This document shows positions 1 through 9,347 of a DNA stretch of 64,000 nucleotides, one piece after another (the stretch's first letter is position 1; each line of letters begins with the position of its first letter). Origin of the DNA: Agarivorans sp050870875. Lineage in GTDB: Bacteria; Pseudomonadota; Gammaproteobacteria; Enterobacterales; Celerinatantimonadaceae. The stretch lies in the NCBI RefSeq assembly GCF_050870875.2, contig NZ_CP194041.2, positions 1,674,001 through 1,738,000 on the forward strand, in the 5' to 3' direction. A program made the position numbers and the translations under genes. The notes under the pieces are model-generated. The model did not search any database. It saw only the letters and a program-made list of their open reading frames with translations, and had not been told where the DNA came from.

Positions 1-1
1 T

Positions 2-592
2 AATCTTAAGGATATAGATTTTTCACGTTTTAAACAGGCCAAATTATTATCTCTTGCAAGTATTTTTAATAGCCCATTACTAAATGGACACGCTTTGGTA
101 CAGATTTTCTCTGCAGCAAAAGCGGAAGGGTTAACTATTTGCGCCGATATGATTAAACCAAGGCTTAATGAGACGTTGGCGGATATCCGTGAGGCTCTGG
201 CTTATGTTGATTACCTTTTCCCAAACTTTGAAGAAGCAAAATTACTAACTGGAGAAAGTGAGTTAGAGGGAATCGCGGATACATTTTTAGCGTGTGGTGT
301 AAAAACGGTTGTGATTAAGACCGGAAAGCAAGGATGTTATATAAAAAATGCTGCTCAGACATTGCTTGTGCCTGCCGTTCAGGGGATTACAGCGATTGAT
401 ACCATCGGCGCGGGAGACAACTTTGCATCAGGTTTTATATCTGGGATTTTGGAAGGTATGCCGCTAGCTGAGTGTGCTCGTTTCGCGAATGCAACCGCTG
501 CGATATCGGTTCTGTACGTTGGCGCCACGACGGGTGTTACCCATAGAAAAATTGTTGAAGAATTGCTCAAAGAGTGCGAGGAGTATGCGTAA
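2..592 (+). CDS. PfkB-family sugar kinase, YdjH-like (5' end outside window)
   Basis: The frame is open from the first bases of the window, so the N-terminus lies upstream; 196 residues are visible. The PfkB/ribokinase C-terminal signature DTIGAGDNFASGF is present, with the catalytic Asp in GAGD, so this is an ATP-dependent kinase of a sugar or sugar derivative. The next three genes are an aldo-keto reductase, a DeoR regulator and an MFS transporter, the same set as E. coli ydjHGFE, hence the YdjH comparison. Its TAA overlaps the ATG of the reductase, indicating one operon. The substrate cannot be read from the sequence. Confidence 0.85.
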   Translation, partial: NLKDIDFSRFKQAKLLSLASIFNSPLLNGHALVQIFSAAKAEGLTICADMIKPRLNETLADIREALAYVDYLFPNFEEAKLLTGESELEGIADTFLACGVKTVVIKTGKQGCYIKNAAQTLLVPAVQGITAIDTIGAGDNFASGFISGILEGMPLAECARFANATAAISVLYVGATTGVTHRKIVEELLKECEEYA

Positions 593-1581
593 TGATGAAA
601 ATGACCCCGTTGGGGAACAGCGGATTGAAGATCTCTAAAATGGGTCTTGGAACTTGGGCGATAGGCGGTGGCCCTGCATGGAATGGTGACCTCGATTATC
701 AGGTATGTATTGATACCATTGTCGAAGCCCATAAATGCGGTATTAACCTTGTCGATACAGCACCTGGTTATAATTTTGGCAATAGCGAAGTGATTGTTGG
801 TAAAGCATTGGCTCAGCTCAATCGAGAGGATGTTGTGATTGAGACTAAATGCGGCATCGTCTGGGAACGTAAGGGCAGTTTATTTAATAAAGTTGGTGAG
901 CGTCAGCTTTATAAAAATCTATCGCCAGAGTCAATTCGCGAGGAAATTGAGACCAGTCTGAAGCGTCTGAATGTTGATTATGTTGATATTTATATGACGC
1001 ATTGGCAGTCGGTTCCACCTTTCTTTACTCCTGTATCTGAAACAATGGAAGAGTTAAATAAACTTAAAAAAGAGGGGAAAATCAAAGCCATTGGTGCAGC
1101 CAATGTCGACATCGAGCATATTGAAACTTATCTCAAATATGGTGAGCTTGATATTGTTCAAGCCAAATATAGTCTGTTAGATAGAGAGGTTGAAGAAAAA
1201 CTGCTTCCTTTATGTGAGCAACACGGAATTGTTTTACAGGTATATTCACCGCTGGAGCAAGGCCTGTTAACGGGGGATATTGAGCCCGACTATATTCCTA
1301 CAGGCGCGCGAGCCAATAAGAAATGGTTTCAGAAAGAGAATATGGGCAAAGTGATCAATATGCTGAAGCAATGGCAGCCTTTATGCGAGAAATATCAGTG
1401 TTCTATTCCAACTCTCGCGTTAGCGTGGATATTGGCCCAAAGTAACAATATTTCGATTTTGACCGGTGCAACTTCACCAGAGCAGGTCAAAGAAAATGTG
1501 AAGGCAATGTCTATTCAACTGACTAAAGAAGATAGCTTATTGATTCGGAAAATGGCTGAAGCGCTGGATGACGGGCAGTAA
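592..1581 (+). CDS. aldo/keto reductase, YdjG-like
   Basis: NAD(P)H-dependent oxidoreductase of the aldo/keto reductase superfamily, 329 aa, one TIM barrel. The catalytic tetrad is visible: Asp and Tyr in VDTAPGYNFGNSE, Lys in ETKCG and His in YMTHWQ. I place the start at the ATG at 592, which overlaps the kinase stop and has GAGGAG about 8 nt upstream; an upstream GTG would intrude into the kinase. The length is close to E. coli YdjG. Family knowledge suggests reduction of a small aldehyde from sugar breakdown, but the substrate is inferred from the neighbours only. Confidence 0.85.
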   Translation: MMKMTPLGNSGLKISKMGLGTWAIGGGPAWNGDLDYQVCIDTIVEAHKCGINLVDTAPGYNFGNSEVIVGKALAQLNREDVVIETKCGIVWERKGSLFNKVGERQLYKNLSPESIREEIETSLKRLNVDYVDIYMTHWQSVPPFFTPVSETMEELNKLKKEGKIKAIGAANVDIEHIETYLKYGELDIVQAKYSLLDREVEEKLLPLCEQHGIVLQVYSPLEQGLLTGDIEPDYIPTGARANKKWFQKENMGKVINMLKQWQPLCEKYQCSIPTLALAWILAQSNNISILTGATSPEQVKENVKAMSIQLTKEDSLLIRKMAEALDDGQ

Positions 1582-1719
1582 TCGTTGATAACACGAATAC
1601 CTCTGTTTTTTTGGTAAACACGCATGTTTTTCTGTGATTCAAATACAATATTTTGCAAATAAATATAGTGAATGGCATACTTATTTGTATGTTTTATGGG
1701 AAGAAACAGAGGTAATCCA

Positions 1720-2478
1720 GTGTCAGCAAAAGATCGAATTCAGTCTATTAAACAAATGGTCACTAACGATAAAAAAGTTACCGTGGTGAATTTGAGTACT
1801 ATTTTTAAGGTGACCGAAGAAACAATCCGTCGTGACCTTGAAAAGCTTGAAATGCAAGGTTTTATTACGCGTACTTATGGTGGTGCAGTTTTAAATGCGA
1901 ACGGCATTATTGATAATGTTCATTTTTATAAAAGAACCAAGTCGCTCCATGAAGAAAAGCAGACTATTGCATTAAAGGCACAATCCTGCTTAGAAAATGT
2001 AACCACACTGGCGGCTGACTCAAGTACCACTGTGATGGAGTTTTTAAAACTTTTAAGAGATAGAAGTGACATCACAATCATGACTAATTCAGCGGAAGCT
2101 ATTCATGAATTAGCGACCGCTGAGGTAAACCTTGTTTCCACTGGTGGTGAGTTAAATAAAACGTCGCTTTCTATGCAGGGTGTCATGACCAAAGAAGCTA
2201 TTAGCAAACATCATGTCGATATTATGGTGATGAGTTGTAAAGGGCTTGATATGCAAAGTGGTGCGCTCGATTCTACGGCCGCGGAAGCAGATGTTAAAAA
2301 AGCAATGATCAAACAGGCATCTGAAGTTGTACTTTTGGTCGATCACTCTAAGTTTGAACGTAAGGCCTTTGTTAAATTGGTGAACTTTGACAATATAAAT
2401 TATATTGTGACTGATAAATCTCCTGGGAATAAATGGATTGAGTTTTGCGACAAAAATAATATAAAGCTAATATTTTAA
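1720..2478 (+). CDS. DeoR-family transcriptional regulator, YdjF-like
   Basis: An N-terminal DeoR winged helix-turn-helix carries the family pattern around VTEETIRRDLEKLEMQGFITRTYGGA. The C-terminal sugar-phosphate sensor domain (DeoRC) includes TGGELNKTSLS and DSTAAEADVKKAM. An open frame extends upstream to 1672, but the GTG at 1720 has AGAGG at good spacing and gives 252 aa, the usual family length. It probably represses this sugar operon and is relieved by a phosphorylated intermediate. It lies between the reductase and the transporter on the same strand. Confidence 0.85.
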   Translation: MSAKDRIQSIKQMVTNDKKVTVVNLSTIFKVTEETIRRDLEKLEMQGFITRTYGGAVLNANGIIDNVHFYKRTKSLHEEKQTIALKAQSCLENVTTLAADSSTTVMEFLKLLRDRSDITIMTNSAEAIHELATAEVNLVSTGGELNKTSLSMQGVMTKEAISKHHVDIMVMSCKGLDMQSGALDSTAAEADVKKAMIKQASEVVLLVDHSKFERKAFVKLVNFDNINYIVTDKSPGNKWIEFCDKNNIKLIF

Positions 2479-2687
2479 TGTGATTGTTTAGGCGCCCTAT
2501 CCTTAATGACTACATTGTTATATGTCTTAGTATGATTAGTTTATTAAAGCCGCGATTTGATTTCCATTTGTAAATAGAATAATGGTAATTTGGTTTGGCA
2601 ATTTTATTAATAATAAAGTTGCCAGTAATCATGCTTGCTATTGGCTATAAATAATATATTTGTCAATAGCGTACAGAGGTATGTAAT

Positions 2688-4043
2688 ATGAATAATGTTG
2701 GCCATATAGGGGCGCGGCTAGACCGTATCCCTTTCTCAGTTTTTCATTACGAGATATTTGGTATTATTAGTATGAGCTTGTTATTTACCGGCTTTTTAAG
2801 TTATTCGGGAAATATCGTTTTGGCTGAGCTGGTGAGTAATGGCTGGTCGAATAATTACCTGAATGCCGCCTTCACCTCGGCCTTAATGGCGGGCTACTTT
2901 ATCGGCTCTGTCGCCGGAGGGTTTATTGGCGATAAGCTTGGAAGGCGCAAAGCTTTTCGTATGAACTTACTCATCGTTGGTATATCAGCAATGGCGGCAT
3001 CATTTTCTCCAGATATGTACTGGTTGATTATTTTCCGCTGTTTGATGGGGATCGGTATGGGTGCCCTGATCATGGTTGGTTATGCGTCTTTTGTTGAGTT
3101 CATCCCCGCTAACGTAAGGGGAAAGTGGTCTGCTAGGCTTTCTTTCGTAGGGAATTGGTCACCTGTGATATCGGCGTTGATTGGCGCAGTTGTGATTTCA
3201 TATTTTAGTTGGCGGTTGATGTTTTTGTTGGGTGGGGTATTGATGTTGATCGCTTGGTATTTATCCGCGAAATATTTTATCGAATCGCCACGATGGTTGG
3301 AAGGAAAAGGCAGGGGAGAGCAAGCTGAAAATAACTTACGGAATATTGAGTTACGGACAGAGATTAAAGAGAATATAAAACTTAGCCATTGTGAACGGGA
3401 TAACTATTATTTAGAAAACGTTAGAGGAAGTGATTCATTTTGGAGCCTTTTTAAAGGAAGTATGTTAAGGCGAACATTAGTTGCCATTACCGTTCTGGTT
3501 GCGATGAATATATCTTTATATACGATCACGGTTTGGATCCCAACCATTTTTGTTAATTCTGGCATTGAAGTGACAAAATCAATTGTGATGACTTCGATGA
3601 TTATGTTGGGCGCTCCTGCAGGTGTGTTTTTCGCTACTTTAACAATTGACAAATACCCTCGAAAACTTTTTGGCTCTAGTTTACTCATTATCATTGCGGT
3701 TATGGGATATTATTATTCGCTTCAAACGAGTGAATTAAAAATTATTGTATGCGGACTTGTGATGGTTTTTTTCCTTTATATGTATGTATGCTTTTCTTCG
3801 GCAGTTTATATTCCAGAGTTATGGCCAACGCATATGCGATTACGTGGATCTGGGCTTGTGAATGCTGTTGGCCGATTTGTTGCTGTTATTGCGCCTTATG
3901 GGGTGGCGATGCTGTTGACCGATTATGGCTCAAAAACGGTTTTTGTTGTATTAGGTGCTATTTTAATTTTATGCGCTTTTTTGTTGCTTGTTTTTGGTAT
4001 CGAAACCAGAACGGTTTCGTTAGAAAAAATTTCTCAGTTATAG
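2688..4043 (+). CDS. MFS sugar transporter, YdjE-like
   Basis: Major facilitator superfamily permease, 451 aa, with 12 predicted membrane segments in two halves and a charged central loop around residues 205-250. The MFS loop motif GDKLGRRKAF follows helix 2, and ESPRWLEGKGR, typical of the sugar porter branch, precedes the central loop. An AGAGG lies 8-10 nt before the ATG. It shares strand and context with the kinase, reductase and DeoR gene, so it probably imports the substrate of that pathway. The 209 bp before it (2479-2687) is AT-rich and could hold a separate promoter. Confidence 0.85.
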   Translation: MNNVGHIGARLDRIPFSVFHYEIFGIISMSLLFTGFLSYSGNIVLAELVSNGWSNNYLNAAFTSALMAGYFIGSVAGGFIGDKLGRRKAFRMNLLIVGISAMAASFSPDMYWLIIFRCLMGIGMGALIMVGYASFVEFIPANVRGKWSARLSFVGNWSPVISALIGAVVISYFSWRLMFLLGGVLMLIAWYLSAKYFIESPRWLEGKGRGEQAENNLRNIELRTEIKENIKLSHCERDNYYLENVRGSDSFWSLFKGSMLRRTLVAITVLVAMNISLYTITVWIPTIFVNSGIEVTKSIVMTSMIMLGAPAGVFFATLTIDKYPRKLFGSSLLIIIAVMGYYYSLQTSELKIIVCGLVMVFFLYMYVCFSSAVYIPELWPTHMRLRGSGLVNAVGRFVAVIAPYGVAMLLTDYGSKTVFVVLGAILILCAFLLLVFGIETRTVSLEKISQL

Positions 4044-4295
4044 CTTGATTGGATAGACTTTCATCGTCCTCGTTGAGCGTGAAGTAAAATGACTGGTGAC
4101 AACTAGCAGGGTCGTAAAGAGTCACTGAGTTTTATTTTTCAGTTCATTGACTATGAATCTGAAAGTAAAAACACTAAAGGTTGCCGGAGGCAGCCTTTTT
4201 TGGATACCGTTGTTTGATTTATTCAAACCTAGAATATATGTGTTTGTTAAAGATTTAATGGCAATGCGCAAGTTGGCATGGTGCGCTGACCCATT

Positions 4296-4688
4296 TTATA
4301 GTTCGTCGCCGGAAAATCTGGCGCTCCTCGCTTCGGCGATGCTGCAGTCGGTGAGATGCATGAGCTCGGCTAGTGTGATGTTGTGGTTTTCTTGCACTAA
4401 TCGTTGTAGTTTCACAGCAACGGGCTCTAATTGCGCGCCATATTTCTGAAGCCCTTGTTCGATTTTGTGAATCAGATACGCACTGGCTGATGGTTGCTGC
4501 TGTTTAAGGGCTTGCGAGAGTTGTTGTAATTGCGGTGCTTCGCCAGTCACTAGCCAGTTTCTTGAGCGGCGAATACGTTTAATTTGACAGCTATAAATTA
4601 AGGCGACTTGTTTGGCGAGTTTGACTTCGTTGCCACCGATTTGGCGGATTAAGGAAGGCAGTTGGATATCAATTGTGGTATCGGTCAT
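4296..4688 (-). CDS. small basic protein, possibly the Vibrio ribosome-recycling-factor-like family
   Basis: A 130-aa soluble protein without signal peptide or membrane segment. The N-terminal half has a compact basic pattern (LPSLIRQIGG, CQIKRIRRSRNW) and the rest is Gln-rich helix. It resembles from memory a short protein annotated in Vibrionaceae as ribosome recycling factor family protein, which is not a true RRF. No conserved partner is adjacent. An opposite-strand frame at 4147-4449 overlaps it and looks like a shadow. Function unknown. Confidence 0.6.
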   Translation of the reverse strand: MTDTTIDIQLPSLIRQIGGNEVKLAKQVALIYSCQIKRIRRSRNWLVTGEAPQLQQLSQALKQQQPSASAYLIHKIEQGLQKYGAQLEPVAVKLQRLVQENHNITLAELMHLTDCSIAEARSARFSGDEL

Positions 4689-4790
4689 CGATAGAATTCT
4701 GCATGCAATTCAATTTAAATTCAAATTTCTGTCCTTTGGCTTGGCGTGAATAGTTACTGCGCTGGTCGGTTTGGATGATTCGATAATATG

Positions 4791-4833
4791 CTCACCGATA
4801 AAAATCACTGAGTTTAGTGTTTTTGTCGGTGAG
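4791..4833 (-). terminator. long hairpin downstream of the 4843-5739 gene
   Basis: An imperfect inverted repeat with arms of about 18-19 bases (CTCACCGATAAAAATCACT against CTCACCGACAAAAACACT on the other strand) and a 6-base loop sits about 10 bp after the stop of the minus-strand gene. The stem itself contains the A/T run, so it could terminate transcription from either side. Confidence 0.55.
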
Positions 4834-4842
4834 TGATACTTT

Positions 4843-5739
4843 TTAGGCGAGTGTTAGGTTTTGCATTTTTTGCTGGAAGTCCAGTAGCGGATCGAGAGAA
4901 AAGTCTGCTTCTACCGAAAAAGTAAAGTCTCTAAATTGAGTTTGTACTTGTAATGTTTTTAGGTAGCTGAAACGAGGGTGCTCACCGAGAGACATGCCTT
5001 TGATGAGTCGCCAAGGGATGAACAAATGCTCAACATGATAATCGGTACGTTTTTCTCGAATGATATCGGTCCCCCAATTTGAGATCATTAGATCATGGCC
5101 ATCACTCATAAATAATACGTCTTGCATTTTGTATCTAAACAGCCGAGCTAATAAGTGCTGGAAGCCTTTGGTCAGTTCTTCGTCGAGGGAACGTGAGGCT
5201 TGAAAGGCTAATATACTCACGGGTTCGGTGATTGCTTCACGTTGTAAAAAATATTGATAGACCTGGAGTTTAGCCCCCTTAACGGGTTCGTGCTGAGTCA
5301 GCGCTAACGGCTGGCTATGTTGATGCATCGCGTCTCTGATGATGTGAAGTGCTTTGGCGGCAATGTTTACCGACACGAGGCTGTAGTCAATATGGATGCT
5401 GTGGTGCCTTGAAAACAGCTGCAAATGACAGGACAGTAAGTCACCGCTGTGAACTATATAGTTGATGTCGGCATAGTCCAGAGCCTGTTCTTGTAATTCT
5501 GCAGCCTTGTTGAAACTAAGTACGCGGATCCTGTTAGCCTCTAGAATCACCACACTTTGATACATCAGCATGCCTGGCTCTAGATCCCGCCGAGCTTGGT
5601 CTACCGGAACTTTGAAGCAATATTTTGCGGCTAAGATCGCTTGTTGGTAGTGCTCAAATTGCGGTGGAATGTCGATGAGCGCCTTTACCTCCATCATCCA
5701 AGGGCCATATCTTCGGTATTCAAGGGTTAATTTATCCAT
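4843..5739 (-). CDS. uncharacterised 298-aa soluble protein
   Basis: I do not recognise the family. The protein has no signal peptide or membrane segment. Two stretches (about residues 55-125 and 200-285) share alternating short strands ending in aromatic or charged residues (YQSVVILEANRIRVLSF; DVLFMSDGHDLMISNWG), which could be two pleckstrin-like beta barrels; that is only a visual impression. It is a single gene with its own hairpin downstream, and lies between the 4296-4688 gene and the purine operon on the same strand. Nothing ties it to purine metabolism except position. Confidence 0.65.
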   Translation of the reverse strand: MDKLTLEYRRYGPWMMEVKALIDIPPQFEHYQQAILAAKYCFKVPVDQARRDLEPGMLMYQSVVILEANRIRVLSFNKAAELQEQALDYADINYIVHSGDLLSCHLQLFSRHHSIHIDYSLVSVNIAAKALHIIRDAMHQHSQPLALTQHEPVKGAKLQVYQYFLQREAITEPVSILAFQASRSLDEELTKGFQHLLARLFRYKMQDVLFMSDGHDLMISNWGTDIIREKRTDYHVEHLFIPWRLIKGMSLGEHPRFSYLKTLQVQTQFRDFTFSVEADFSLDPLLDFQQKMQNLTLA

Positions 5740-5935
5740 TGCCGTTCTCCAAAACCATCAGTGGTGCGTTAAATGAACCTAGCAAGTTGCTTTAAGTTTA
5801 GTTCAAGCGCATTAAGATTGACGGGCTGAGTGTTTTGTCTGCAATTAGTCGACACAAATTTGATCTAAATCGTCTACAGCGAGGCTATGAGTTTTAATTT
5901 GGCAGGGGCGGAGGCGAGCCGAAAACGAGAGCAGG

Positions 5936-5963
5936 CTGAATACCAGGCTACTTTGGTATTCAG
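5936..5963 (-). terminator. hairpin after the xdh-puuD operon
   Basis: A perfect 10-bp stem (CTGAATACCA / TGGTATTCAG) with an 8-base loop, 16 bp past the puuD stop. There is no strong U tract on the minus-strand side, so it could be a terminator or an mRNA 3'-end stabiliser. Confidence 0.5.
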
Positions 5964-5978
5964 CGCTGATTGTTCGAT

Positions 5979-7196
5979 TTATTCCGCGCTGAGCAATTGT
6001 TGTAGTTGCTGGCGTTGCTGCTCAGTCATTTGTGTTTTATTTAAAAATGGCATGTCTTTGCTTACGGTGGCTCGAGCAATAATACGTTCTTTCCAGCGAT
6101 CAATGTCTTGCCAATGGTCCAGCATCACTCCTCCGGGGGCTGTGGTAAACATGTCATCATTTGGGGTGCGGCTATGACAGGAGCTGCAGCGCTGCTGAAT
6201 AATTGCACTCGCCTGTTGTTGAGCACTGGTTAAGGCATTTTGCTTAACCGTCGAGCTGGCGGTGCTTGCTGCGTTTAACTGCGATCTGCTGCCAGTCCAG
6301 CTGACGAATATAGCTAACAGTAGTAAACCGATAGCACCACTCACGATGATGCTGGGTTTATCAATGCCTTGATGTTTCAGATTGAAGAAGTGACGGATCC
6401 AGGCACTTAACCCGATCAGGGCACAGAGGATTAACCAACTATAGTGATGTTGGTAAATCATCGGATAGTGATTACTGATCATCAAAAAAATCACCGGCAA
6501 GGTGAGGTAGTTATTATGTACCGAACGGCGTTTCGCCTCTAAACCGGGGGCAGGATCAACCGCCTCTCCGGCACTAACTTGGGCCACCATCTTGCGTTGT
6601 CCGGGAATAATTTTTACCCACACGTTGGCAACCATGATTGTGCCGATAAGGGCGCCCATGTGAATGAAGGCGCCGCGGCCACTAAACACTTGGCTAAAGC
6701 CATAACAAAACAGTGCCCCCAAGACCACTAAAATGACGCTCAGTAATAGCGGTTTTTCGGCAATTGGCGAGCGCAGCAAGCCTTCATACAGTAACCAAGC
6801 ACCAGCGATCCCACCAATACCAATGCTCACTGCTTGGCCAGCACTTAACATCATCACTTGAGGGTCGATTAAATACGCCTCGGCTCGCAAGTAGTAAATC
6901 CAAAATAACAGTAGGGTGCCGCTCAGCCACGTACTGTAGGCTTCCCATTTAAACCAGTGTAAATGCTCGGGCATTTTCTCTGGCCCCACCTGGTATTTGG
7001 CAACCTCATAAAAGCCACCACCATGCACCGCCCACAAATCCCCTTTAATGCCTTTTTTTAATTTCCATTCCGGTGGCGTTCTGAGATTATTATCTAACCA
7101 GACAAAGTAAAAACTCGCGCCAATCCAGGCGATGCCAGCGATCACATGAAACCATTTAATAAACAGAGCTAACCATTCGTAAAGCTGTGGCCACAT
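5979..7196 (-). CDS. puuD: membrane-bound urate hydroxylase PuuD with cytochrome c domain
   Basis: Converts urate to 5-hydroxyisourate in the inner membrane. The N-terminal part (about residues 1-300) carries several membrane helices of the urate-oxidase N domain family, opening with IKWFHVIAGIAWIGASFYFVWLDN. The C-terminal part has a class I cytochrome c motif CSSCH at about residues 337-341 and a candidate Met ligand in KDMPF. PuuD replaces soluble uricase and passes electrons to the respiratory chain rather than making peroxide (family knowledge). It is the last gene of the operon, 3 bp after guaD, and HiuH and UraD, the next two enzymes, are encoded just upstream. Confidence 0.93.
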   Translation of the reverse strand: MWPQLYEWLALFIKWFHVIAGIAWIGASFYFVWLDNNLRTPPEWKLKKGIKGDLWAVHGGGFYEVAKYQVGPEKMPEHLHWFKWEAYSTWLSGTLLLFWIYYLRAEAYLIDPQVMMLSAGQAVSIGIGGIAGAWLLYEGLLRSPIAEKPLLLSVILVVLGALFCYGFSQVFSGRGAFIHMGALIGTIMVANVWVKIIPGQRKMVAQVSAGEAVDPAPGLEAKRRSVHNNYLTLPVIFLMISNHYPMIYQHHYSWLILCALIGLSAWIRHFFNLKHQGIDKPSIIVSGAIGLLLLAIFVSWTGSRSQLNAASTASSTVKQNALTSAQQQASAIIQQRCSSCHSRTPNDDMFTTAPGGVMLDHWQDIDRWKERIIARATVSKDMPFLNKTQMTEQQRQQLQQLLSAE

Positions 7197-7199
7197 AGA

Positions 7200-8492
7200 C
7201 TAATTCCTTTTGTTATAAACTTCTTTTCCCGCAATATAGCTTGCCGCAATCAGTCGATCGTCGCCTAAAATATTGATGGCAAATAATTGTTCGCTCAAGT
7301 GATTACAGCGGGCGATCCGCTGACTCAGGATGGGCGTTGCGTGCAAATCGATTTCGATAAAGTCGGCTTCGCTGCCGGGGTTTAAATTGCCGACCCACTG
7401 CTCAATGCCCATGCTTTGGGCGGCGCCTTGAGTACATAAATACAAGGACTCGAAGGCGCTTAAGCTGGTCTGTTGCATCTGGCAAACCTTGTAGGCATCG
7501 GCCTGATTGGCAAACATACTAAGGCTGGTCCCCCCTCCCACATCACTGGCGAGGGCGACCGACACACCATTCTCCTGGGCGCGGTGATAGTTAAACAGAC
7601 CGCTGCCTAAGAACAGGTTGGAGGAAGGACAAAAGCTGATGGTTGCTCCGGTGTCGCTTAAGGCCCGATACTCGCGGTCGGTGAGGTGGATACCATGGCC
7701 AAATAACGCTCTTTCTCTCACCAGTCCGTGCGCCTGATAAACCGATAAATAGTCTGAATGTTCGGGAAACAGCTCATTAATCCATTGCACCTCTGCGGTA
7801 TTTTCCGATAAATGGGTTTGAATAAAACTGTCGGGATGTTCCTTGGCTAACTGACCCGCCTTCGCCAATTGTTGTTCGCTGCTGGTGGGGGCAAAACGCG
7901 GAGTAATGGCATAGAGTTGGCGGCCATTATGATGCCAGCGCTCCAATAATTTTTTACTATCGCGATAGCCCGACTCAGGCGTATCGCTGAGCGCCTCGGG
8001 GCAGTGTCTGTCCATCAATACCTTGCCACAGATCATGCGCGCGTTATAGGACTCGGCGGCTTCAAAAAAGCTATTTACCGATTGAGGGTGCACGGTTGCA
8101 TAGACGCTAGCGGTCGTGGTGCCGTTGGCAAAGAGTTGCTGTAAGAAAAAGTCGGCCTGACCACGAGCGTAGACGGCATTGGAAAACTGCTGCTCGGCAG
8201 GAAAGGTATAAGTATTTAGCCAATCCAATAGCTGCTTGCCGTAGCTCGCAATGACTTCAATTTGTGGGTAGTGCACGTGGCTGTCGATAAGGCCGGGCAG
8301 GAGTAACCCTGTATGTTGTTGTACTTCGAGCTCTGGCTGATTTTTTAAATAATCTTTGGCATCACCGAGGTAGAGGATCCGACCTTGCTCGATCACTAAT
8401 ACACCGTCTTCGAGATAGCAGTAATTATCGTTAGGGTTGCTGGTTGACTTGGGGAAATGCAAAATTTTTCCGCGGTGAATGCTTGGTTGCAT
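7200..8492 (-). CDS. guaD: guanine deaminase
   Basis: Amidohydrolase that deaminates guanine to xanthine. The metal-binding motif PGLIDSHVHYPQ is near the N-terminus, followed by QTHLSEN, a His in FGHGIHL and the Asp in ALASDVGGG. I start it at the ATG at 8492, which has GAGGGAG just upstream and begins 1 bp after the hiuH stop; an open frame extends to 8612 but overlaps hiuH. This gives 430 aa, close to E. coli GuaD. It supplies xanthine to the XdhAB enzyme of the same operon. Confidence 0.92.
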   Translation of the reverse strand: MQPSIHRGKILHFPKSTSNPNDNYCYLEDGVLVIEQGRILYLGDAKDYLKNQPELEVQQHTGLLLPGLIDSHVHYPQIEVIASYGKQLLDWLNTYTFPAEQQFSNAVYARGQADFFLQQLFANGTTTASVYATVHPQSVNSFFEAAESYNARMICGKVLMDRHCPEALSDTPESGYRDSKKLLERWHHNGRQLYAITPRFAPTSSEQQLAKAGQLAKEHPDSFIQTHLSENTAEVQWINELFPEHSDYLSVYQAHGLVRERALFGHGIHLTDREYRALSDTGATISFCPSSNLFLGSGLFNYHRAQENGVSVALASDVGGGTSLSMFANQADAYKVCQMQQTSLSAFESLYLCTQGAAQSMGIEQWVGNLNPGSEADFIEIDLHATPILSQRIARCNHLSEQLFAINILGDDRLIAASYIAGKEVYNKRN

Positions 8493-8493
8493 C

Positions 8494-8820
8494 TTAACTC
8501 CCTCGATAGGTGGAGTAGCTAAAGCCGCTGAGCAGCAAGGGTATGTGGTAGTGCGGTTGCGACGATTCGCTAATAAAGACCACCTCAGCTTGCGGAAAGA
8601 AGCATTGGCCAAAGTGTTGTTGACAATAATCTTCGGTCACAAAACGCAGGCAATAACGGCCAGCTTCTAATTCGAGTGAGGCAAAGCTGAAACGCCCATC
8701 GGCATTAGTCAGTCCTTCGGCCAAGCAGTCGGTTTCGCCAAAGCGAAGTAGTTGGACTGGAATGTGAGTCGCTGGTTGGCCGCGACTGGTATCTAAGACA
8801 TGACAACTCAAGGTGCTCAA
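8494..8820 (-). CDS. hiuH: 5-hydroxyisourate hydrolase (transthyretin-like)
   Basis: Hydrolyses 5-hydroxyisourate to OHCU. The 108-aa protein shows the family hallmarks: N-terminal LSCHVLDTSRGQPA with the catalytic His, a central Arg-containing strand, and the C-terminal YRGS signature (STYRGS). No signal peptide, so it is cytoplasmic. Its ATG overlaps the uraD stop by 4 bp (ATGA), so translation is probably coupled. It follows uraD and precedes guaD in the purine operon. Confidence 0.95.
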   Translation of the reverse strand: MSTLSCHVLDTSRGQPATHIPVQLLRFGETDCLAEGLTNADGRFSFASLELEAGRYCLRFVTEDYCQQHFGQCFFPQAEVVFISESSQPHYHIPLLLSGFSYSTYRGS

Positions 8821-9347
8821 AATAAATTCTCCATTCTAATATGGCTGATTTGCTGTTGTTGTTCGGCGGCGGTGAGCAGTTCCTGTTCGCGACTGCGGCC
8901 GAAACGCTGTTGCAACAGTGCTAACATGGTTTCGGCGGATTTTCCGCTGGCACAAACGATGAAAATAAAGCCATAACGGGCTAAATATTGTTGATTTAGT
9001 TGCAGTAACGCTTGCAGCGTCTGCCGTTGAGCATCGCCGACTTGTGCTTGCTCGGCTTGACTTAAGTGTTTGCCGTGGCTGTACTTTTGTTGTAATGAGG
9101 CGAGATCGCCAATCATTGGGTGACCGGCAAAGGCCTCCAGCCAATCGCTCTCTGCTAGTTGAGCAAAGGCTTGTTGAGCGCTGTCAATAAAATGTGCTTT
9201 GCTTCGAAAGGGGCGAGCTTGTTCTAGCAAGTTTTGCCAGCGGCGGCTGGTACAAACATTGGCCATTTCATTCTTAAATTGATGACTATTTTGTTGATTG
9301 AGCAAGCTTAAACGCTCGGCGATTGAGGCTGAGCTTGGCTTAATCAT
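8817..9347 (-). CDS. uraD: OHCU decarboxylase
   Basis: Decarboxylates 2-oxo-4-hydroxy-4-carboxy-5-ureidoimidazoline to S-allantoin. The catalytic His lies in the motif FAGHPMIGD, and the C-terminal half has the family's NQQYLARYGFIFIVCASGKSA block. I choose the ATG at 9347 (176 aa): it has GGAG upstream and overlaps the xdhC stop by a few bases. The longer frame to 9512 would run through xdhC. It is the last identified step of the pathway here, and no allantoinase gene follows. Confidence 0.93.
   Translation of the reverse strand: MIKPSSASIAERLSLLNQQNSHQFKNEMANVCTSRRWQNLLEQARPFRSKAHFIDSAQQAFAQLAESDWLEAFAGHPMIGDLASLQQKYSHGKHLSQAEQAQVGDAQRQTLQALLQLNQQYLARYGFIFIVCASGKSAETMLALLQQRFGRSREQELLTAAEQQQQISHIRMENLF

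Noticed and set aside
4147..4449. 100-residue plus-strand open frame
   Set aside because: It overlaps a better minus-strand gene, has odd composition rich in Cys and Ser, and no ribosome site or motif.
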